A stretch of 64,000 nucleotides of DNA, from NCBI RefSeq assembly GCF_000820145.1, contig NZ_CDBW01000016.1, forward strand, positions 310,001-374,000, written 5' to 3'. Source of the DNA: Aeromonas sobria. Lineage in GTDB: Bacteria > Pseudomonadota > Gammaproteobacteria > Enterobacterales > Aeromonadaceae. The position numbers and the translations under genes are program-made. The notes beneath the pieces were generated by a model. That model worked only from the letters and a program-made list of their open reading frames with translations. It did not search any database and was not told the origin of the DNA. Below, one piece after another: positions 1 through 9,863 of the stretch (position 1 is the first letter of the stretch; each line of letters opens with the position of its first letter).

Positions 1-1
1 C

Positions 2-832
2 GGGGTGCAGATGCTCAAGTTTGGCGAGTACGTTCACACCCTGTTCGTGCCGACCAGTCTCAACATGGTGCGTTTTCGTCCGCTCAAGGGCACAGCCCTG
101 ATCACCATGGAAGCCCGCTTGGTCTTTATCCTGGTGGAGAACTTCTTCGGCGGTGATGGCCGTTATCACGCCAAGATAGAAGGGCGCGAATTTACCCCGA
201 CCGAGCGGCGCATTATCCAGATGTTGCTCAAACTGGTGTTCGAAGATTACAAGGATGCCTGGGCACCGGTGATGGATGTGGGCTTTGAGTACCTCGACTC
301 TGAAGTGAATCCGGCGATGGCCAACATCGTCAGTCCAACCGAGGTGATTGTGGTGAGTTCGTTCCACATTGAACTCGATGGTGGCGGCGGCGACTTCCAC
401 GTGGCGATGCCTTACTCCATGCTGGAACCGATCCGCGAACTGCTTGATGCCGGTGTGCAGAGTGACAAGGGCGACACTGACGTGCGCTGGAGCAAGGCGC
501 TGCGCGACGAGATCATGGACGTCAAGGTCGAGATGCGGGCCAAGTTGCTGGAAACCGAGCTGACCCTGCGCGAACTGATGGAGCTGCGACCTGGCGATAT
601 CATCCCGGTCGATATGCCGGAAAATCTGCTGGTCTATGTGGAAGACTTGCCGACCTTCCACGCCAAGATGGGGCGTACCAAGGACAATGTGGCACTCAAG
701 ATCACCGATAAACTCAAGCGCCCGGAAGGGGTAAAGACCGAGATGCATCTGGTGACCCGGGGCGGTGTACGTATTGATGGCGAGGCTGAGCTGGAAGAGC
801 TCGAGCGCAGTATCGAAGATCAACAGCGATAA
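2..832 (+). CDS. fliM: Flagellar motor switch protein FliM (5' end missing)
   Basis: FliM is the middle component of the C-ring and binds CheY-P to switch rotation. The frame is already open at the window edge, so about 70-80 N-terminal residues, including the CheY-P-binding peptide, lie outside. What remains is the CheC-like middle domain followed by the C-terminal SpoA domain (ELRPGDIIPVDMPENLLVYV region), the part that contacts FliN. It is followed 49 bases later by fliN, as in other polar flagellar operons. The GTG and ATG codons near position 5-11 are internal, not the true start. Confidence 0.95.
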   Translation, partial: GVQMLKFGEYVHTLFVPTSLNMVRFRPLKGTALITMEARLVFILVENFFGGDGRYHAKIEGREFTPTERRIIQMLLKLVFEDYKDAWAPVMDVGFEYLDSEVNPAMANIVSPTEVIVVSSFHIELDGGGGDFHVAMPYSMLEPIRELLDAGVQSDKGDTDVRWSKALRDEIMDVKVEMRAKLLETELTLRELMELRPGDIIPVDMPENLLVYVEDLPTFHAKMGRTKDNVALKITDKLKRPEGVKTEMHLVTRGGVRIDGEAELEELERSIEDQQR

Positions 833-881
833 TCGACGGTTTATTGCGATAAACGGTCACGAAGTAGCATAAGGAAACAAG

Positions 882-1274
882 ATGAGCGGAACTGAGGAAG
901 AGGATTTGATGGCTGATGCCTGGGCTGCGGCGCTGGAGGAGCAGGTCATTGCAGAAGCCAAACCGGCCCCGCTGGAAGAGCTGAAAGATGATGCTCCCAT
1001 CAGTGCTGAGGAGCGGCGCAAGCTCGACACGATTCTCGATATCCCGGTCACCATCGCCATGGAGGTGGGCCGTAGCCAGATCAGTATTCGCAACCTGCTG
1101 CAGCTGAACCAGGGCTCGGTAGTGGAGCTGGATCGCGTCGCGGGTGAGCCGCTGGACGTGCTGGTCAACGGCACCCTGATCGCCCACGGCGAGGTGGTGG
1201 TGGTGAATGACAAGTTCGGTATCCGTCTGACCGACGTTATCAGCCAGATTGAAAGGATCAAGAAGCTCAAATGA
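882..1274 (+). CDS. fliN: Flagellar motor switch protein FliN
   Basis: FliN forms the base of the C-ring together with FliM and helps dock export cargo. The 130-residue protein has an acidic N-terminal stretch of about 40 residues and then one SpoA domain from LDTILDIPVTIAMEVG to the end, with the typical VVNDKFGIRLT strand. An AAGGAAACAAG ribosome-binding region precedes the ATG. Its stop codon overlaps the fliO start (ATGA), which suggests translational coupling. Confidence 0.97.
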   Translation: MSGTEEEDLMADAWAAALEEQVIAEAKPAPLEELKDDAPISAEERRKLDTILDIPVTIAMEVGRSQISIRNLLQLNQGSVVELDRVAGEPLDVLVNGTLIAHGEVVVVNDKFGIRLTDVISQIERIKKLK

Positions 1275-1651
1275 TGCGCCTCCTGTTGTTACTGCTGCCT
1301 GTTCCGGCCTTTGCCGAGACAGGGGCATCAGCCAACGCGCCCAGTTTGAGTTCCTGGCTGCTCTCCAGCTTGATGGTGATTGGCCTCATTTTGGTGCTGG
1401 GTTTTCTGCTCAAAAAGAGCAAGCTTGCCACTGCCATGGGTGGCGGGCAGATGAGAGTCATCGCCTCGTTGCCGGTGGGTTACAAAGAGAAGCTGCTGGT
1501 GGTCAAGGTGGGTGAACAGCAACTGCTGGTCGGAGTGACGCCACAACAGGTTAACTTCCTCTGTCGGCTGGAGGAGCCGCTGGACGAGAGCCAGCCACAG
1601 GCGTTTTCACAACAGCTTGGCAAATTGATGGGCAAGCATGAAAAAAGCTAA
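1271..1651 (+). CDS. fliO: Flagellar export protein FliO
   Basis: FliO is a small bitopic membrane protein that assists assembly of the FliP ring of the flagellar type III export gate. The 126-residue product has a hydrophobic N-terminus that looks like a signal sequence ([13 protein letters not shown]), one membrane helix at about residues 33-53 and a cytoplasmic C-terminal domain. It sits between fliN and fliP and overlaps both, the usual place for this poorly conserved gene; position supports the name as much as sequence. Confidence 0.9.
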   Translation: MMRLLLLLLPVPAFAETGASANAPSLSSWLLSSLMVIGLILVLGFLLKKSKLATAMGGGQMRVIASLPVGYKEKLLVVKVGEQQLLVGVTPQQVNFLCRLEEPLDESQPQAFSQQLGKLMGKHEKS

Positions 1652-2411
1652 CGGTTTATTGCTGAAAATGGGGCTGCTGGTCAGCTTGCTGATACCACTG
1701 TTCTGCTCTTGGCCCGCGCTGGCGCAAGACGCCATGTCGGCGGTGACCGTCAAGACCATGGGGGATGGCTCTCAGGAGTACAGCCTGACCCTGCAAGTGC
1801 TGGCGCTGATGACCGCGCTCTCTTTCTTGCCTGCCATGGTGATCATGATGACCTCGTTTACCCGCATCATAGTGGTGCTGGGTATCTTGCGTCAGGCGAT
1901 CGGTTTGCAACAGAGCCCCTCCAACCAGGTGCTGATCGGCATTGCACTGTTTATGTCGTTCTTCATCATGTCGCCGGTGCTGGACCGCATTAATGATGAG
2001 GCGCTGCAACCCTATCTGGCCGAGACCATTCAAGCCAAGGAGGCGCTGGAGCGTGCCACATTGCCCATCCATCAGTTCATGCTGGCCCAGACCCGGATCA
2101 AGGATCTCAATACCTTTATGGAGATCGCCAACGTGCAGGTGGAGAAGCCTGCCGAGGTGCCACTGCGGGTGCTGATCCCGGCGTTTGTGACCAGTGAGCT
2201 GAAAACCGCCTTCCAGATTGGCTTTATGCTGTTTTTGCCATTTCTGGTCATCGATCTGGTGGTGGCCAGTATCCTGATGGCGATGGGGATGATGATGCTC
2301 TCGCCGATGATCGTCTCGCTGCCCTTCAAACTGATGCTGTTTGTGATGGTGGATGGCTGGAACCTCATTTTGGGGTCACTGGCCAACAGTTTCGGACTGG
2401 GTGCCGGTTAG
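1638..2411 (+). CDS. fliP: Flagellar export gate protein FliP
   Basis: FliP is the core pentameric subunit of the export gate. The 257-residue product starts with a cleavable signal peptide ([12 protein letters not shown] through ALAQDA), followed by four membrane helices and the conserved [17 protein letters not shown] and [15 protein letters not shown] segments that define the FliP/SctR family. The start overlaps the end of fliO by 14 bases. Confidence 0.97.
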   Translation: MKKANGLLLKMGLLVSLLIPLFCSWPALAQDAMSAVTVKTMGDGSQEYSLTLQVLALMTALSFLPAMVIMMTSFTRIIVVLGILRQAIGLQQSPSNQVLIGIALFMSFFIMSPVLDRINDEALQPYLAETIQAKEALERATLPIHQFMLAQTRIKDLNTFMEIANVQVEKPAEVPLRVLIPAFVTSELKTAFQIGFMLFLPFLVIDLVVASILMAMGMMMLSPMIVSLPFKLMLFVMVDGWNLILGSLANSFGLGAG

Positions 2412-2436
2412 CCGGTGTGGAGCAAGGAGCCCGAAC

Positions 2437-2706
2437 ATGAGTCCTGAAACCTTTGTCGACGTTTTTCGCGAGGCCCTCTGGCTGGTGACCATCATGGTAT
2501 GTGCCGTGATCCTGCCCAGTCTTGCCATCGGGCTGGTGGTCGCCATCTTTCAGGCGGCCACCTCCATCAACGAACAGACCCTGAGTTTTCTGCCACGTCT
2601 TATCGTGACCCTCTTTGCGCTGGGAGCGGGTGCTCACTGGGGCTTACAGAGCCTGATGGACTTCTTCGTGTTGATGGTGAACCAAATCCCCGAGGTGGTG
2701 GGATGA
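2437..2706 (+). CDS. fliQ: Flagellar export gate protein FliQ
   Basis: FliQ is an 89-residue, two-helix subunit of the export gate. The ATG at 2437 follows an AGCAAGGAG ribosome-binding site and gives the family's usual N-terminus (MSPETFVDVFREAL) and length; the same frame is open further upstream inside fliP, but that is not coding. The conserved AIFQAATSINEQTLSFLPRL segment is present. The stop overlaps the fliR start (ATGA). Confidence 0.96.
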   Translation: MSPETFVDVFREALWLVTIMVCAVILPSLAIGLVVAIFQAATSINEQTLSFLPRLIVTLFALGAGAHWGLQSLMDFFVLMVNQIPEVVG

Positions 2707-3500
2707 CCTATACAACCGCTCTGATCATGGAGTGGTTGTCTTCCATTCTCTGGCCTCTGGCACGAGTAAGTAGTTTGCTGATGGTGATGGCGGTATTCGG
2801 TAGCCGCCTCGCCCCTGCGCGAGTACGGATGGGGCTGGCACTTGCCATCACTTTTCTGATTGCCCCCCTGTTGCCGAAAATGCCCCCTATCGAACTCTTC
2901 TCTGCCGGCAGCTTTCTGGTATTAGGCCAGCAGCTGTTGATCGGCATTGCCCTCGGCCTGATGACCCAGTTTCTGATGGAGAGCTTCGTGATGGCCGGTC
3001 AGGTCATTGCCATGCAGACCAGCCTGGGATTCGCCACGCTGGTTGACCCGATGAATGGCCAGTCGGCCCCTGTGGTGGGTCAGTTCTATCTGATGTTGGC
3101 AACCCTGGTGTTTCTGGCGCTGGATGGTCATCTGATCATGCTGCGGCTGGTGATCCTCAGTTTTGAGACATTACCAGTATCAGACAGTGGGCTTTCTCTG
3201 CCAGCGATCCGCACCCTGATCGGTTTTCTCGGGGTGATGTATCAGGCATCGCTGGTGATGTCGCTCTCCGCCATCGTTGCGTTGCTGCTGATCAACTTTG
3301 CTTTTGGCGTCATGACCCGTGCCGCGCCACAACTTAACATCTTCAGTATCGGTTTTGCGGTCAGCATGATGTCCGGTCTGTTGATCCTCTGGCTCACCAT
3401 TGGTGGTTTCCTCGGCCATTTCGACATGATGTGGGAGCGGGTACAAGAGGTCAGCTGCGAGCTGATCAACACCCAATGCTTTGGTGGTGCCCATGGCTGA
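2703..3500 (+). CDS. fliR: Flagellar export gate protein FliR
   Basis: FliR supplies one copy to the FliPQR export gate. The 265-residue protein has six or so membrane helices and the conserved MQTSLGFATLVDPMNGQ and ITRAAPQLNIF-type (MTRAAPQLNIF) segments. The ATG at 2703 is coupled to the fliQ stop; frame extending upstream is a shadow of fliQ. Its 3' end overlaps flhB by 8 bases, so the export genes are translated as a tight block. Confidence 0.96.
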   Translation: MTYTTALIMEWLSSILWPLARVSSLLMVMAVFGSRLAPARVRMGLALAITFLIAPLLPKMPPIELFSAGSFLVLGQQLLIGIALGLMTQFLMESFVMAGQVIAMQTSLGFATLVDPMNGQSAPVVGQFYLMLATLVFLALDGHLIMLRLVILSFETLPVSDSGLSLPAIRTLIGFLGVMYQASLVMSLSAIVALLLINFAFGVMTRAAPQLNIFSIGFAVSMMSGLLILWLTIGGFLGHFDMMWERVQEVSCELINTQCFGGAHG

Positions 3501-4623
3501 TACCGATCAGGAACGTACCGAACAACCCACGGGCAAACGACTGCAACAGGCCCGTGATAAAGGGCAGATTGCACGTTCAAAGGAGCTGGGCACCGCCAGT
3601 GTCCTGCTGTCAGCCGTATTCGGCTTGCTGATGCTCAAGGGCTCGCTGGCGACCGCAATGATCAAAGTCGTGACCATGGGCTTTACCCTGGATCGAGAGC
3701 AGGCGTTTGATCCCAACGCCATGATCGCCATGGTGCCCGCGCTTCTGGCGGAATTGATCCTTCCGCTGGGGCTGTTGTTCGCACTGGTGGCCGTTGCCGC
3801 CTTTATCGGTAACACCCTGATGGGCGGGATGAATTTTTCGACGGAAGCTATGCTGCCAAAATGGAGCAAACTGAGCCCGCTCAGTGGCCTGAAACGGATG
3901 TTCGGGGTGCAGTCGCTGATTGAGCTGGTCAAGTCCATCGCCAAGGTGGTGTTTATTACCCTGTTTGCCTGGTGGATGCTATCCAGCCAGTTCAATCACC
4001 TGCTTAACCTCTCCATGGAGGGATTCCCCGGCGGCATCATAGATGCCCTTGAGCTGTTTCTCTGGATGTTGATCATCCTCTGCTGTGCCCTGCTTCCGAT
4101 TGTTGCCATCGATGTGCCGTTCCAGCAGTGGAACCATATGCGTCAGCTCAAGATGACCAAGCAGGAGGTGAAGGACGAGTTCAAGGACAGCGAAGGCAAG
4201 CCCGAGGTGAAGGGGCGGATAAGGCAGTTGCAGATGCAGATGGCGATGCGCCGGATGATGGGGGATGTACCCAAGGCCGATGTGGTGATCACCAACCCGA
4301 CCCACTACTCGGTGGCGCTCAAGTATGATGCAGGCACACCCGGAGCCGCCCCCAAGGTTGTGGCCAAAGGCACTGATGAAATCGCAATGAAGATCAGGGA
4401 GATAGCCAGGGAATACGAGATCCCGATTATGCCCTCACCTGAGTTGACCCGGGCTATCTATCATTCCACCGAGATTGGCCACGAGATCCCGGAAGGGCTG
4501 TTTGCGGCGGTTGCCCAAGTGCTTGCCTATGTCTTCCAGCTGAAAAAATTCCGCCGTGGCCAGGGACGCCGTCCTCAGACGCTGGCCAAAGACCTCCCCA
4601 TCCCGACCGAATACCGAAAATGA
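3493..4623 (+). CDS. flhB: Flagellar export switch protein FlhB
   Basis: FlhB sets the export specificity switch from rod/hook to filament substrates. The 376-residue protein begins MADTDQERTEQPTGKRL, has four membrane helices (about residues 30-210) and a cytoplasmic domain with the self-cleavage motif NPTH at about residue 268. The ATG at 3493 was chosen over an upstream TTG because it matches the family N-terminus. It ends the fliM-flhB run; a promoter-bearing gap of about 107 bases follows. Confidence 0.97.
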   Translation: MADTDQERTEQPTGKRLQQARDKGQIARSKELGTASVLLSAVFGLLMLKGSLATAMIKVVTMGFTLDREQAFDPNAMIAMVPALLAELILPLGLLFALVAVAAFIGNTLMGGMNFSTEAMLPKWSKLSPLSGLKRMFGVQSLIELVKSIAKVVFITLFAWWMLSSQFNHLLNLSMEGFPGGIIDALELFLWMLIILCCALLPIVAIDVPFQQWNHMRQLKMTKQEVKDEFKDSEGKPEVKGRIRQLQMQMAMRRMMGDVPKADVVITNPTHYSVALKYDAGTPGAAPKVVAKGTDEIAMKIREIAREYEIPIMPSPELTRAIYHSTEIGHEIPEGLFAAVAQVLAYVFQLKKFRRGQGRRPQTLAKDLPIPTEYRK

Positions 4624-4677
4624 CAAAGTTCTGACGCAATAATAATAAAATCATTTAACTTCAATGCCTTGGTGTTT

Positions 4678-4693
4678 TGGCTTGATGATTGCA
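4678..4693 (+). promoter_or_regulatory. Sigma-54 (RpoN) promoter of flhA
   Basis: The element TGGCTTGATGATTGCA fits the -24/-12 consensus TGGCAC-N5-TTGCA, with GG at 4679-4680 and GC at 4691-4692 in exact register. The predicted transcript start is about 4704, 27 bases before the flhA ATG. In polar flagellar systems flhA operons are known to be driven by sigma-54 with FlrC-type activators, so this is expected biology. It also rules out a TTG start for flhA at 4689, which would be untranscribed. Confidence 0.75.
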
Positions 4694-4730
4694 TCAATCT
4701 GACACCAGCACGTTGAAATTGAGAAAGACG

Positions 4731-6833
4731 ATGGAATTCAAGGCATCTTTGGGCCGATTGAAAGAGTACAGAGGGTTACTGACCACCGGGTTCGGTACGC
4801 CGTTGCTGGTACTGGCCGCCTTGGGGATGGTGGTGTTGCCTATTCCACCTTTGATGCTGGATGTGCTCTTCTCGTTCAACATTGCGCTCTCCATTGTGGT
4901 GTTGCTGGTGGCCGTTTACACCCGCCGTCCCCTCGAATTTGCCGCCTTTCCCACCGTGTTACTGCTCGCCACCCTGCTGCGGTTGGCGCTTAACGTTGCC
5001 TCAACCCGGGTGGTGTTGCTGGAAGGTCATAATGGCACCGCGGCGGCGGGCCATGTGATCGAGGCGTTCGGTAAGGTGGTGATTGGTGGCAACTATGCGG
5101 TCGGTATCATCGTCTTTACCATCCTGATCATCATCAACTTTGTGGTCATTACCAAGGGTGCGGGGCGGATCGCAGAGGTGAGCGCCCGGTTCACCCTGGA
5201 TGCGATGCCAGGCAAGCAGATGGCTATCGATGCCGACTTGAACGCCGGTCTCATCAATCAGGAGGAAGCCAGGAAGCGTCGGCAAGAGGTCACGCAGGAG
5301 GCTGACTTCTACGGCTCGATGGATGGTGCCTCCAAGTTTGTCAAAGGGGATGTCATCGCGGGCATCATGATCCTCTTTATCAACATCATCGGCGGCTTCA
5401 TCATCGGGATGATGCAGCACCAGCTGACCTTCGCGGAATCGGCAGAGATATACACCTTGCTGGCCATCGGTGATGGCCTGGTGGCGCAGATCCCCTCGCT
5501 GTTGCTCTCTATCGCCGCCGCCATCATTGTGACCCGGCAAAATACCGATCAGGATATGGGTACTGCGGTACTGGGTCAGTTGTTTGACAATCCCAAGGCG
5601 CTGATTATCTCTGCCGGCATACTGCTGATGATGGGTCTGGTGCCGGGTATGCCTCACTTGGCGTTTTTGGGTCTGGGGGCGGTATCTGCAGCAGCCGCCT
5701 GGTGGTTGTTGCGCCGCGAGAAGCTGGCCGCGGCCAAAGTCGCCAGGGGTGAGCTGATGCCTGCTACCAACGAACAGCCCCATGAGCAGAAAGAGCTGAG
5801 CTGGGACGATGTGATGCCGGTCGATATCATTGGCCTTGAAGTGGGTTATCAGCTGATCCCGCTGGTGGATCGCAACCAGGGTGGGGAATTGCTCAACCGG
5901 ATCAAAGGGGTGCGCAAGAAGCTCTCGCAAGAGTTGGGCTTTCTGGTGCCGGCCGTGCATATTCGCGACAACCTGGATCTGGCGCCTAACCAGTACCGCA
6001 TCACCTTGATGGGGGTCAGTACCGGAGAGGCCAATGTCTACCATGACAAAGAGATGGCTATCAATCCGGGTCAGGTGTTTGGTCAGTTGCAGGGGATTGC
6101 CACCAAGGATCCCGCCTTTGGACTGGAAGCGGTCTGGGTTGCCAAAGATCAGGTGTCCCAGGCACAGACACTGGGTTATACAGTAGTGGATACTGCTACT
6201 GTAGTGGCAACCCATATGAGCCAGATCCTCACCAATCATGCGGCCTTGTTGCTGGGCCATGATGAGGTACAACAGCTGCTCGACATGATTGGCAAACACC
6301 AGAGCAAGCTGGTGGAAGGGCTGGTGCCGGAAGTGATCAGCATGGGTAACCTTGTGAAGGTATTGCAGAATTTGCTCAATGAAGGCGTGCCAATCCGCGA
6401 TATGCGCACTATCCTGCAGACCCTGGTTGAATACGCGCCGCGCAGCCCGGATCCGGAAGTGCTCACAGCGGCTTGCCGGATTGCCCTGCGCCGCCTGATT
6501 GTGCAGGAGATTGCTGGCCCTGATCCCGAGTTGCCGGTGATTACCTTGGCGCCGGAATTGGAACGTATATTGCATCAATCCCTGCAGGCAGGTGGCGGTG
6601 ATGGTGCCGGTATTGAACCTGGCCTGGCCGAGCGGATGCAGCGATCACTGGTGGAAGCCACTCAACGACAAGAACTGGAAGGCCAGCCAGCCGTGCTTCT
6701 GACATCGGGGATCTTGCGTAATACCTTGGCGAAATTTGTCAAGAATGCCATTCCTGGATTGCGCGTTCTGTCTTATCAGGAAGTGCCCGACGACAAGCAG
6801 ATTCGCATCGTCAGCGCAGTAGGGCAGAACTAG
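4731..6833 (+). CDS. flhA: Flagellar export gate protein FlhA
   Basis: FlhA forms the nonameric export gate ring that receives substrate-chaperone complexes. The 700-residue product has eight predicted membrane helices in the first 330 residues or so, the FHIPEP signature loop (RFTLDAMPGKQMAIDADLNA), and a large cytoplasmic domain. The ATG at 4731 lies after the sigma-54 promoter and gives the family length. It heads the flhA-flhF-flhG-fliA unit. Confidence 0.97.
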   Translation: MEFKASLGRLKEYRGLLTTGFGTPLLVLAALGMVVLPIPPLMLDVLFSFNIALSIVVLLVAVYTRRPLEFAAFPTVLLLATLLRLALNVASTRVVLLEGHNGTAAAGHVIEAFGKVVIGGNYAVGIIVFTILIIINFVVITKGAGRIAEVSARFTLDAMPGKQMAIDADLNAGLINQEEARKRRQEVTQEADFYGSMDGASKFVKGDVIAGIMILFINIIGGFIIGMMQHQLTFAESAEIYTLLAIGDGLVAQIPSLLLSIAAAIIVTRQNTDQDMGTAVLGQLFDNPKALIISAGILLMMGLVPGMPHLAFLGLGAVSAAAAWWLLRREKLAAAKVARGELMPATNEQPHEQKELSWDDVMPVDIIGLEVGYQLIPLVDRNQGGELLNRIKGVRKKLSQELGFLVPAVHIRDNLDLAPNQYRITLMGVSTGEANVYHDKEMAINPGQVFGQLQGIATKDPAFGLEAVWVAKDQVSQAQTLGYTVVDTATVVATHMSQILTNHAALLLGHDEVQQLLDMIGKHQSKLVEGLVPEVISMGNLVKVLQNLLNEGVPIRDMRTILQTLVEYAPRSPDPEVLTAACRIALRRLIVQEIAGPDPELPVITLAPELERILHQSLQAGGGDGAGIEPGLAERMQRSLVEATQRQELEGQPAVLLTSGILRNTLAKFVKNAIPGLRVLSYQEVPDDKQIRIVSAVGQN

Positions 6834-6849
6834 TTAGCGGAGATGACGG

Positions 6850-8274
6850 GTGAAGATTAAGCGGTTTTTTGCCAAGGACATGCGAACGGCTCTGGCCGAG
6901 GTCAAGGAGACTCTCGGGCCCGATGCGGTGATCATGTCCAACAAGAAGGTCACCGGTGGGGTCGAGATAGTCGCCGCAGTCGATTATCAATCCCAGGTTC
7001 CGGGGCCTAAAGATGCGCCAGTTCGCCGTCAACTGAATGACGAGAGCGTCAATATTTCGTCTGCCGGACGGCAGATGACCCGCCCTGAACCGACTCAGGC
7101 GAAGGAGCAGAACGAACATTATGCCGATACCCTGGCCGCATTGCTGGCTCGCCAGCAAAAGCTCAAGCCGGGTAACGCTGCCGCCATGAGCAGCACTCAG
7201 TCAGCTGGCCTTGCGGCAGCCAATACCGCGCCCAGAACCTTGGCCGAACAGGGGCAGTGGGGCGCCGCCCCTGAGCCCGCCAAGCCAAAAGCCAGGGCTG
7301 CAACGCTGGGCCGGCCCGCGCAGCCTGCACCTCGCGAACAAGAGATGGAAGGGATGCGCAAGGAGATGGCCAGCATCCGAAAGTTGCTGGAACACCAGAT
7401 TTCCGGGCTGATGTGGCAAGAGGTGGAGCGCCGTGAGCCAATGCGGGCATTGCTGATCAAAGAGCTCAAGAAGATGGGCTTTGATGATGCGTTTGCCGAT
7501 CAACTGGCGGGGCTTATCCCCGAGGATATGTCCATCCACCAGGCCATGGCACAGCTGGCAGAGGTATTGACGGGTCAGCTCAAGATCAGTGAAGACGAGA
7601 TTTTACGTCAGGGGGGGGCGGTGGCGCTGCTAGGCCCGACCGGGGTAGGCAAGACCACCACCATCGCCAAGCTGGCTGCACGTTTTGCCATGAAGTATGG
7701 CGCCGAGCAGGTAGCGTTGATCACTACCGACAACTACCGGATCGGTGCCCATGAACAACTGCAGACCTATGGTCGGATCATGGGCTGCCCGGTGCGGCAG
7801 GTGCGTGATGCCGAAGAGCTGGCCACGGCACTCTATCAGTTCCGTCATCGGCGTCTGGTGCTCATCGATACGGCCGGGGTTGGCCAGCGGGATATCCGCT
7901 TGACCGAGCAGCTCGATACCCTGGTCAAGAATGCCAAGGTACGGATCCGCAGTTATCTGGTGATGTCTGCGACATCCCAGCGTCGGGTGATGCAGGAAGC
8001 GGTGGACCATTTCCGGCGGATCCCATTGAGCGGCTGCATACTTACCAAATTGGACGAGAGTCTGAACCTGGGCGAAGTGATAAACGTGTGTATCCAGAAT
8101 GCTTTGCCAATCAGCTATATCACTGACGGGCAAAGGGTTCCGGAAGATATTCAGGTTGCCAATGCTGCGCAGCTCGTCGGAGCGGCCATGGGCTCGCTGG
8201 AGCGAGAAACAGAAGAGCCCTATTTCTGGGGCGCAGGCTTTGGCGAGGCCGAAGATTCGGAGTTTTATGAGTAA
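6850..8274 (+). CDS. flhF: Flagellar placement GTPase FlhF
   Basis: FlhF is an SRP-type GTPase that places the polar flagellum. The 474-residue protein uses a GTG start (MKIKRFFAKDMRTAL), has a basic, poorly conserved N-terminal B domain with a proline/alanine-rich linker, then the NG domains with P-loop GPTGVGKTTT at about residues 263-272, DTAGVGQRD and the TKLDES motif. A run of eight G at 7611-7618 is read in frame, showing that long homopolymers are intact here. It overlaps flhG. Confidence 0.96.
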   Translation: MKIKRFFAKDMRTALAEVKETLGPDAVIMSNKKVTGGVEIVAAVDYQSQVPGPKDAPVRRQLNDESVNISSAGRQMTRPEPTQAKEQNEHYADTLAALLARQQKLKPGNAAAMSSTQSAGLAAANTAPRTLAEQGQWGAAPEPAKPKARAATLGRPAQPAPREQEMEGMRKEMASIRKLLEHQISGLMWQEVERREPMRALLIKELKKMGFDDAFADQLAGLIPEDMSIHQAMAQLAEVLTGQLKISEDEILRQGGAVALLGPTGVGKTTTIAKLAARFAMKYGAEQVALITTDNYRIGAHEQLQTYGRIMGCPVRQVRDAEELATALYQFRHRRLVLIDTAGVGQRDIRLTEQLDTLVKNAKVRIRSYLVMSATSQRRVMQEAVDHFRRIPLSGCILTKLDESLNLGEVINVCIQNALPISYITDGQRVPEDIQVANAAQLVGAAMGSLERETEEPYFWGAGFGEAEDSEFYE

Positions 8275-9151
8275 CATACATATGGATCAGGCGAGTGGTC
8301 TGCGCAAAATGCGTCAAAACAATCGAGTAAAAGTAATCGCCGTGTCCGGTGGCAAGGGTGGCGTGGGCAAGACCAACGTGACCCTGAACGTTGCGGGAGC
8401 GATGGCGGCCCAAGGTAAACGGGTACTGGTGCTGGATGCTGACCTGGGGTTGGCCAACGTCGACGTCATGCTGGGGCTACGGGTTCATCGTAACCTCTCT
8501 CATGTACTGGCTGGCGAATGCACCATAGATGACATCATTGTCGAAGGCCCTTATGGCATGATGATTGTACCCGCGACTTCGGGCACCCAATCGATGGTGG
8601 AGCTCTCGTCAGTGCAGCATGCCGAGCTTATCCGGGCGTTCAGCGAGATGAAGACCCAGGTCGATATCCTGATGGTGGATACGGCGGCGGGGATCTCCGA
8701 CATGGTGCTGAGTTTCACCCGTGCAGCTCAGGACATTATGGTAGTGGTGTGCGATGAGCCGACCTCCATTACCGATGCCTATGCCCTGATCAAGATCCTC
8801 TCCAAGGATCACGGCGTGTTTCGCTTTAAAGTTGTGGCCAACATGGTGCGCAGCCTGCGTGAAGGGCAGGAGCTCTTTGCCAAGTTGACCAGGGTGACAG
8901 ACCGCTTCCTCGACACCTCACTGGAGCTGGTTGCCTGCGTGCCTTACGACACGAATTTACGTGCGGCAGTGCGTAAACAGAAGCTGATTGTTGAAGCGTT
9001 TCCCAAGTCGCCAGCTGCGCTGGCATTTAGGGCGCTGGCCAACAAGGCGGCGAGCTGGCCGGTGCCAAACCAGCCAGGTGGTCACCTGGAGTTTTTCCTG
9101 GAAAACTTGTTGCAAAAACCGGCCACGACACAGGAAGGTTCCCGTGAATAA
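8267..9151 (+). CDS. flhG: MinD-like flagellar number regulator FlhG (FleN)
   Basis: FlhG is a MinD/ParA-type ATPase that limits flagellar number and stimulates FlhF. The 294-residue product carries the N-terminal DQASGLR motif (the FlhF-activating helix), the deviant Walker A GGKGGVGKTN and the LVLDADLGLANVDVMLGL segment. The ATG at 8267 overlaps the flhF stop; a second ATG at 8282 begins directly at MDQASGL and is an alternative. Confidence 0.95.
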   Translation: MSNIHMDQASGLRKMRQNNRVKVIAVSGGKGGVGKTNVTLNVAGAMAAQGKRVLVLDADLGLANVDVMLGLRVHRNLSHVLAGECTIDDIIVEGPYGMMIVPATSGTQSMVELSSVQHAELIRAFSEMKTQVDILMVDTAAGISDMVLSFTRAAQDIMVVVCDEPTSITDAYALIKILSKDHGVFRFKVVANMVRSLREGQELFAKLTRVTDRFLDTSLELVACVPYDTNLRAAVRKQKLIVEAFPKSPAALAFRALANKAASWPVPNQPGGHLEFFLENLLQKPATTQEGSRE

Positions 9152-9863
9152 AGCCCAAGCGTACTTGCGTCATCAGGATTCCTATGTGCTGGTGGAGCGC
9201 CATGCTCCTCTGGTCAAGCGAATTGCCCAGCATTTGTTGGCTCGCCTGCCCAGCAGTGTCTTGCTGGATGACCTGATCCAGGCAGGTATGATTGGGTTGC
9301 TCGAAGCTTCTCGCAATTTTGACGGTAGCAAGGGCGCCAGCTTCGAAACCTACGCCGGGATCCGCATCCGTGGCTCCATGCTCGATGAAATTCGTCGTGG
9401 CGACTGGGTGCCGCGCTCTGTGCATCGCAACAGTCGCGCTATTGCCGAGGCTATCGAAAATGTCGAACAGGCTCATGGACGGGATGCTCGGGATACCGAA
9501 GTGGCGGTCCAGATGGGTGTCTCCCTCAATGACTATCACGCCATGCTGCAGGATGTCTCATGCGGCAAGATTATCGGTATCGAAGATCTGGGGATCAGTG
9601 AGGATGTGATCGGGCACCCTGATGATGGGCCTGCAGGCACAGGATTTGATGAATTGGCAGCGGAGCGATTTCAAATTGCATTATCTGAGCAAATTGGTCG
9701 CTTACCCGAGAGAGAAGCGTTGGTTCTCTCTCTTTACTACGATGAAGAGCTAAATTTACGCGAGATTGGCGACGTTTTGAGCGTGAGTGAGTCCCGTGTC
9801 AGCCAGATCCACAGCCAGGCAATGCACAGATTACGTGCTCGTTTGAGAGATTGGCATCTATAA
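9144..9863 (+). CDS. fliA: Flagellar sigma factor FliA (sigma-28)
   Basis: FliA directs transcription of late flagellar and chemotaxis genes. The 239-residue protein starts with GTG at 9144, overlapping the flhG stop, after a GGAAGG ribosome-binding site. Regions 2 (DDLIQAGMIGLLEA, GIRIRGSMLDEIRRGDWVPR), 3 and 4 (EREALVLSLYYDEELNLREIG and VSESRVSQIHSQA helix-turn-helix) are complete. Confidence 0.96.
   Translation: MNKAQAYLRHQDSYVLVERHAPLVKRIAQHLLARLPSSVLLDDLIQAGMIGLLEASRNFDGSKGASFETYAGIRIRGSMLDEIRRGDWVPRSVHRNSRAIAEAIENVEQAHGRDARDTEVAVQMGVSLNDYHAMLQDVSCGKIIGIEDLGISEDVIGHPDDGPAGTGFDELAAERFQIALSEQIGRLPEREALVLSLYYDEELNLREIGDVLSVSESRVSQIHSQAMHRLRARLRDWHL

Noticed and set aside
5001..6578. Long open frame antisense to flhA
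   Set aside because: Antisense shadow of a well-supported GC-rich gene; histidine/glutamine-rich translation is typical of such shadows.
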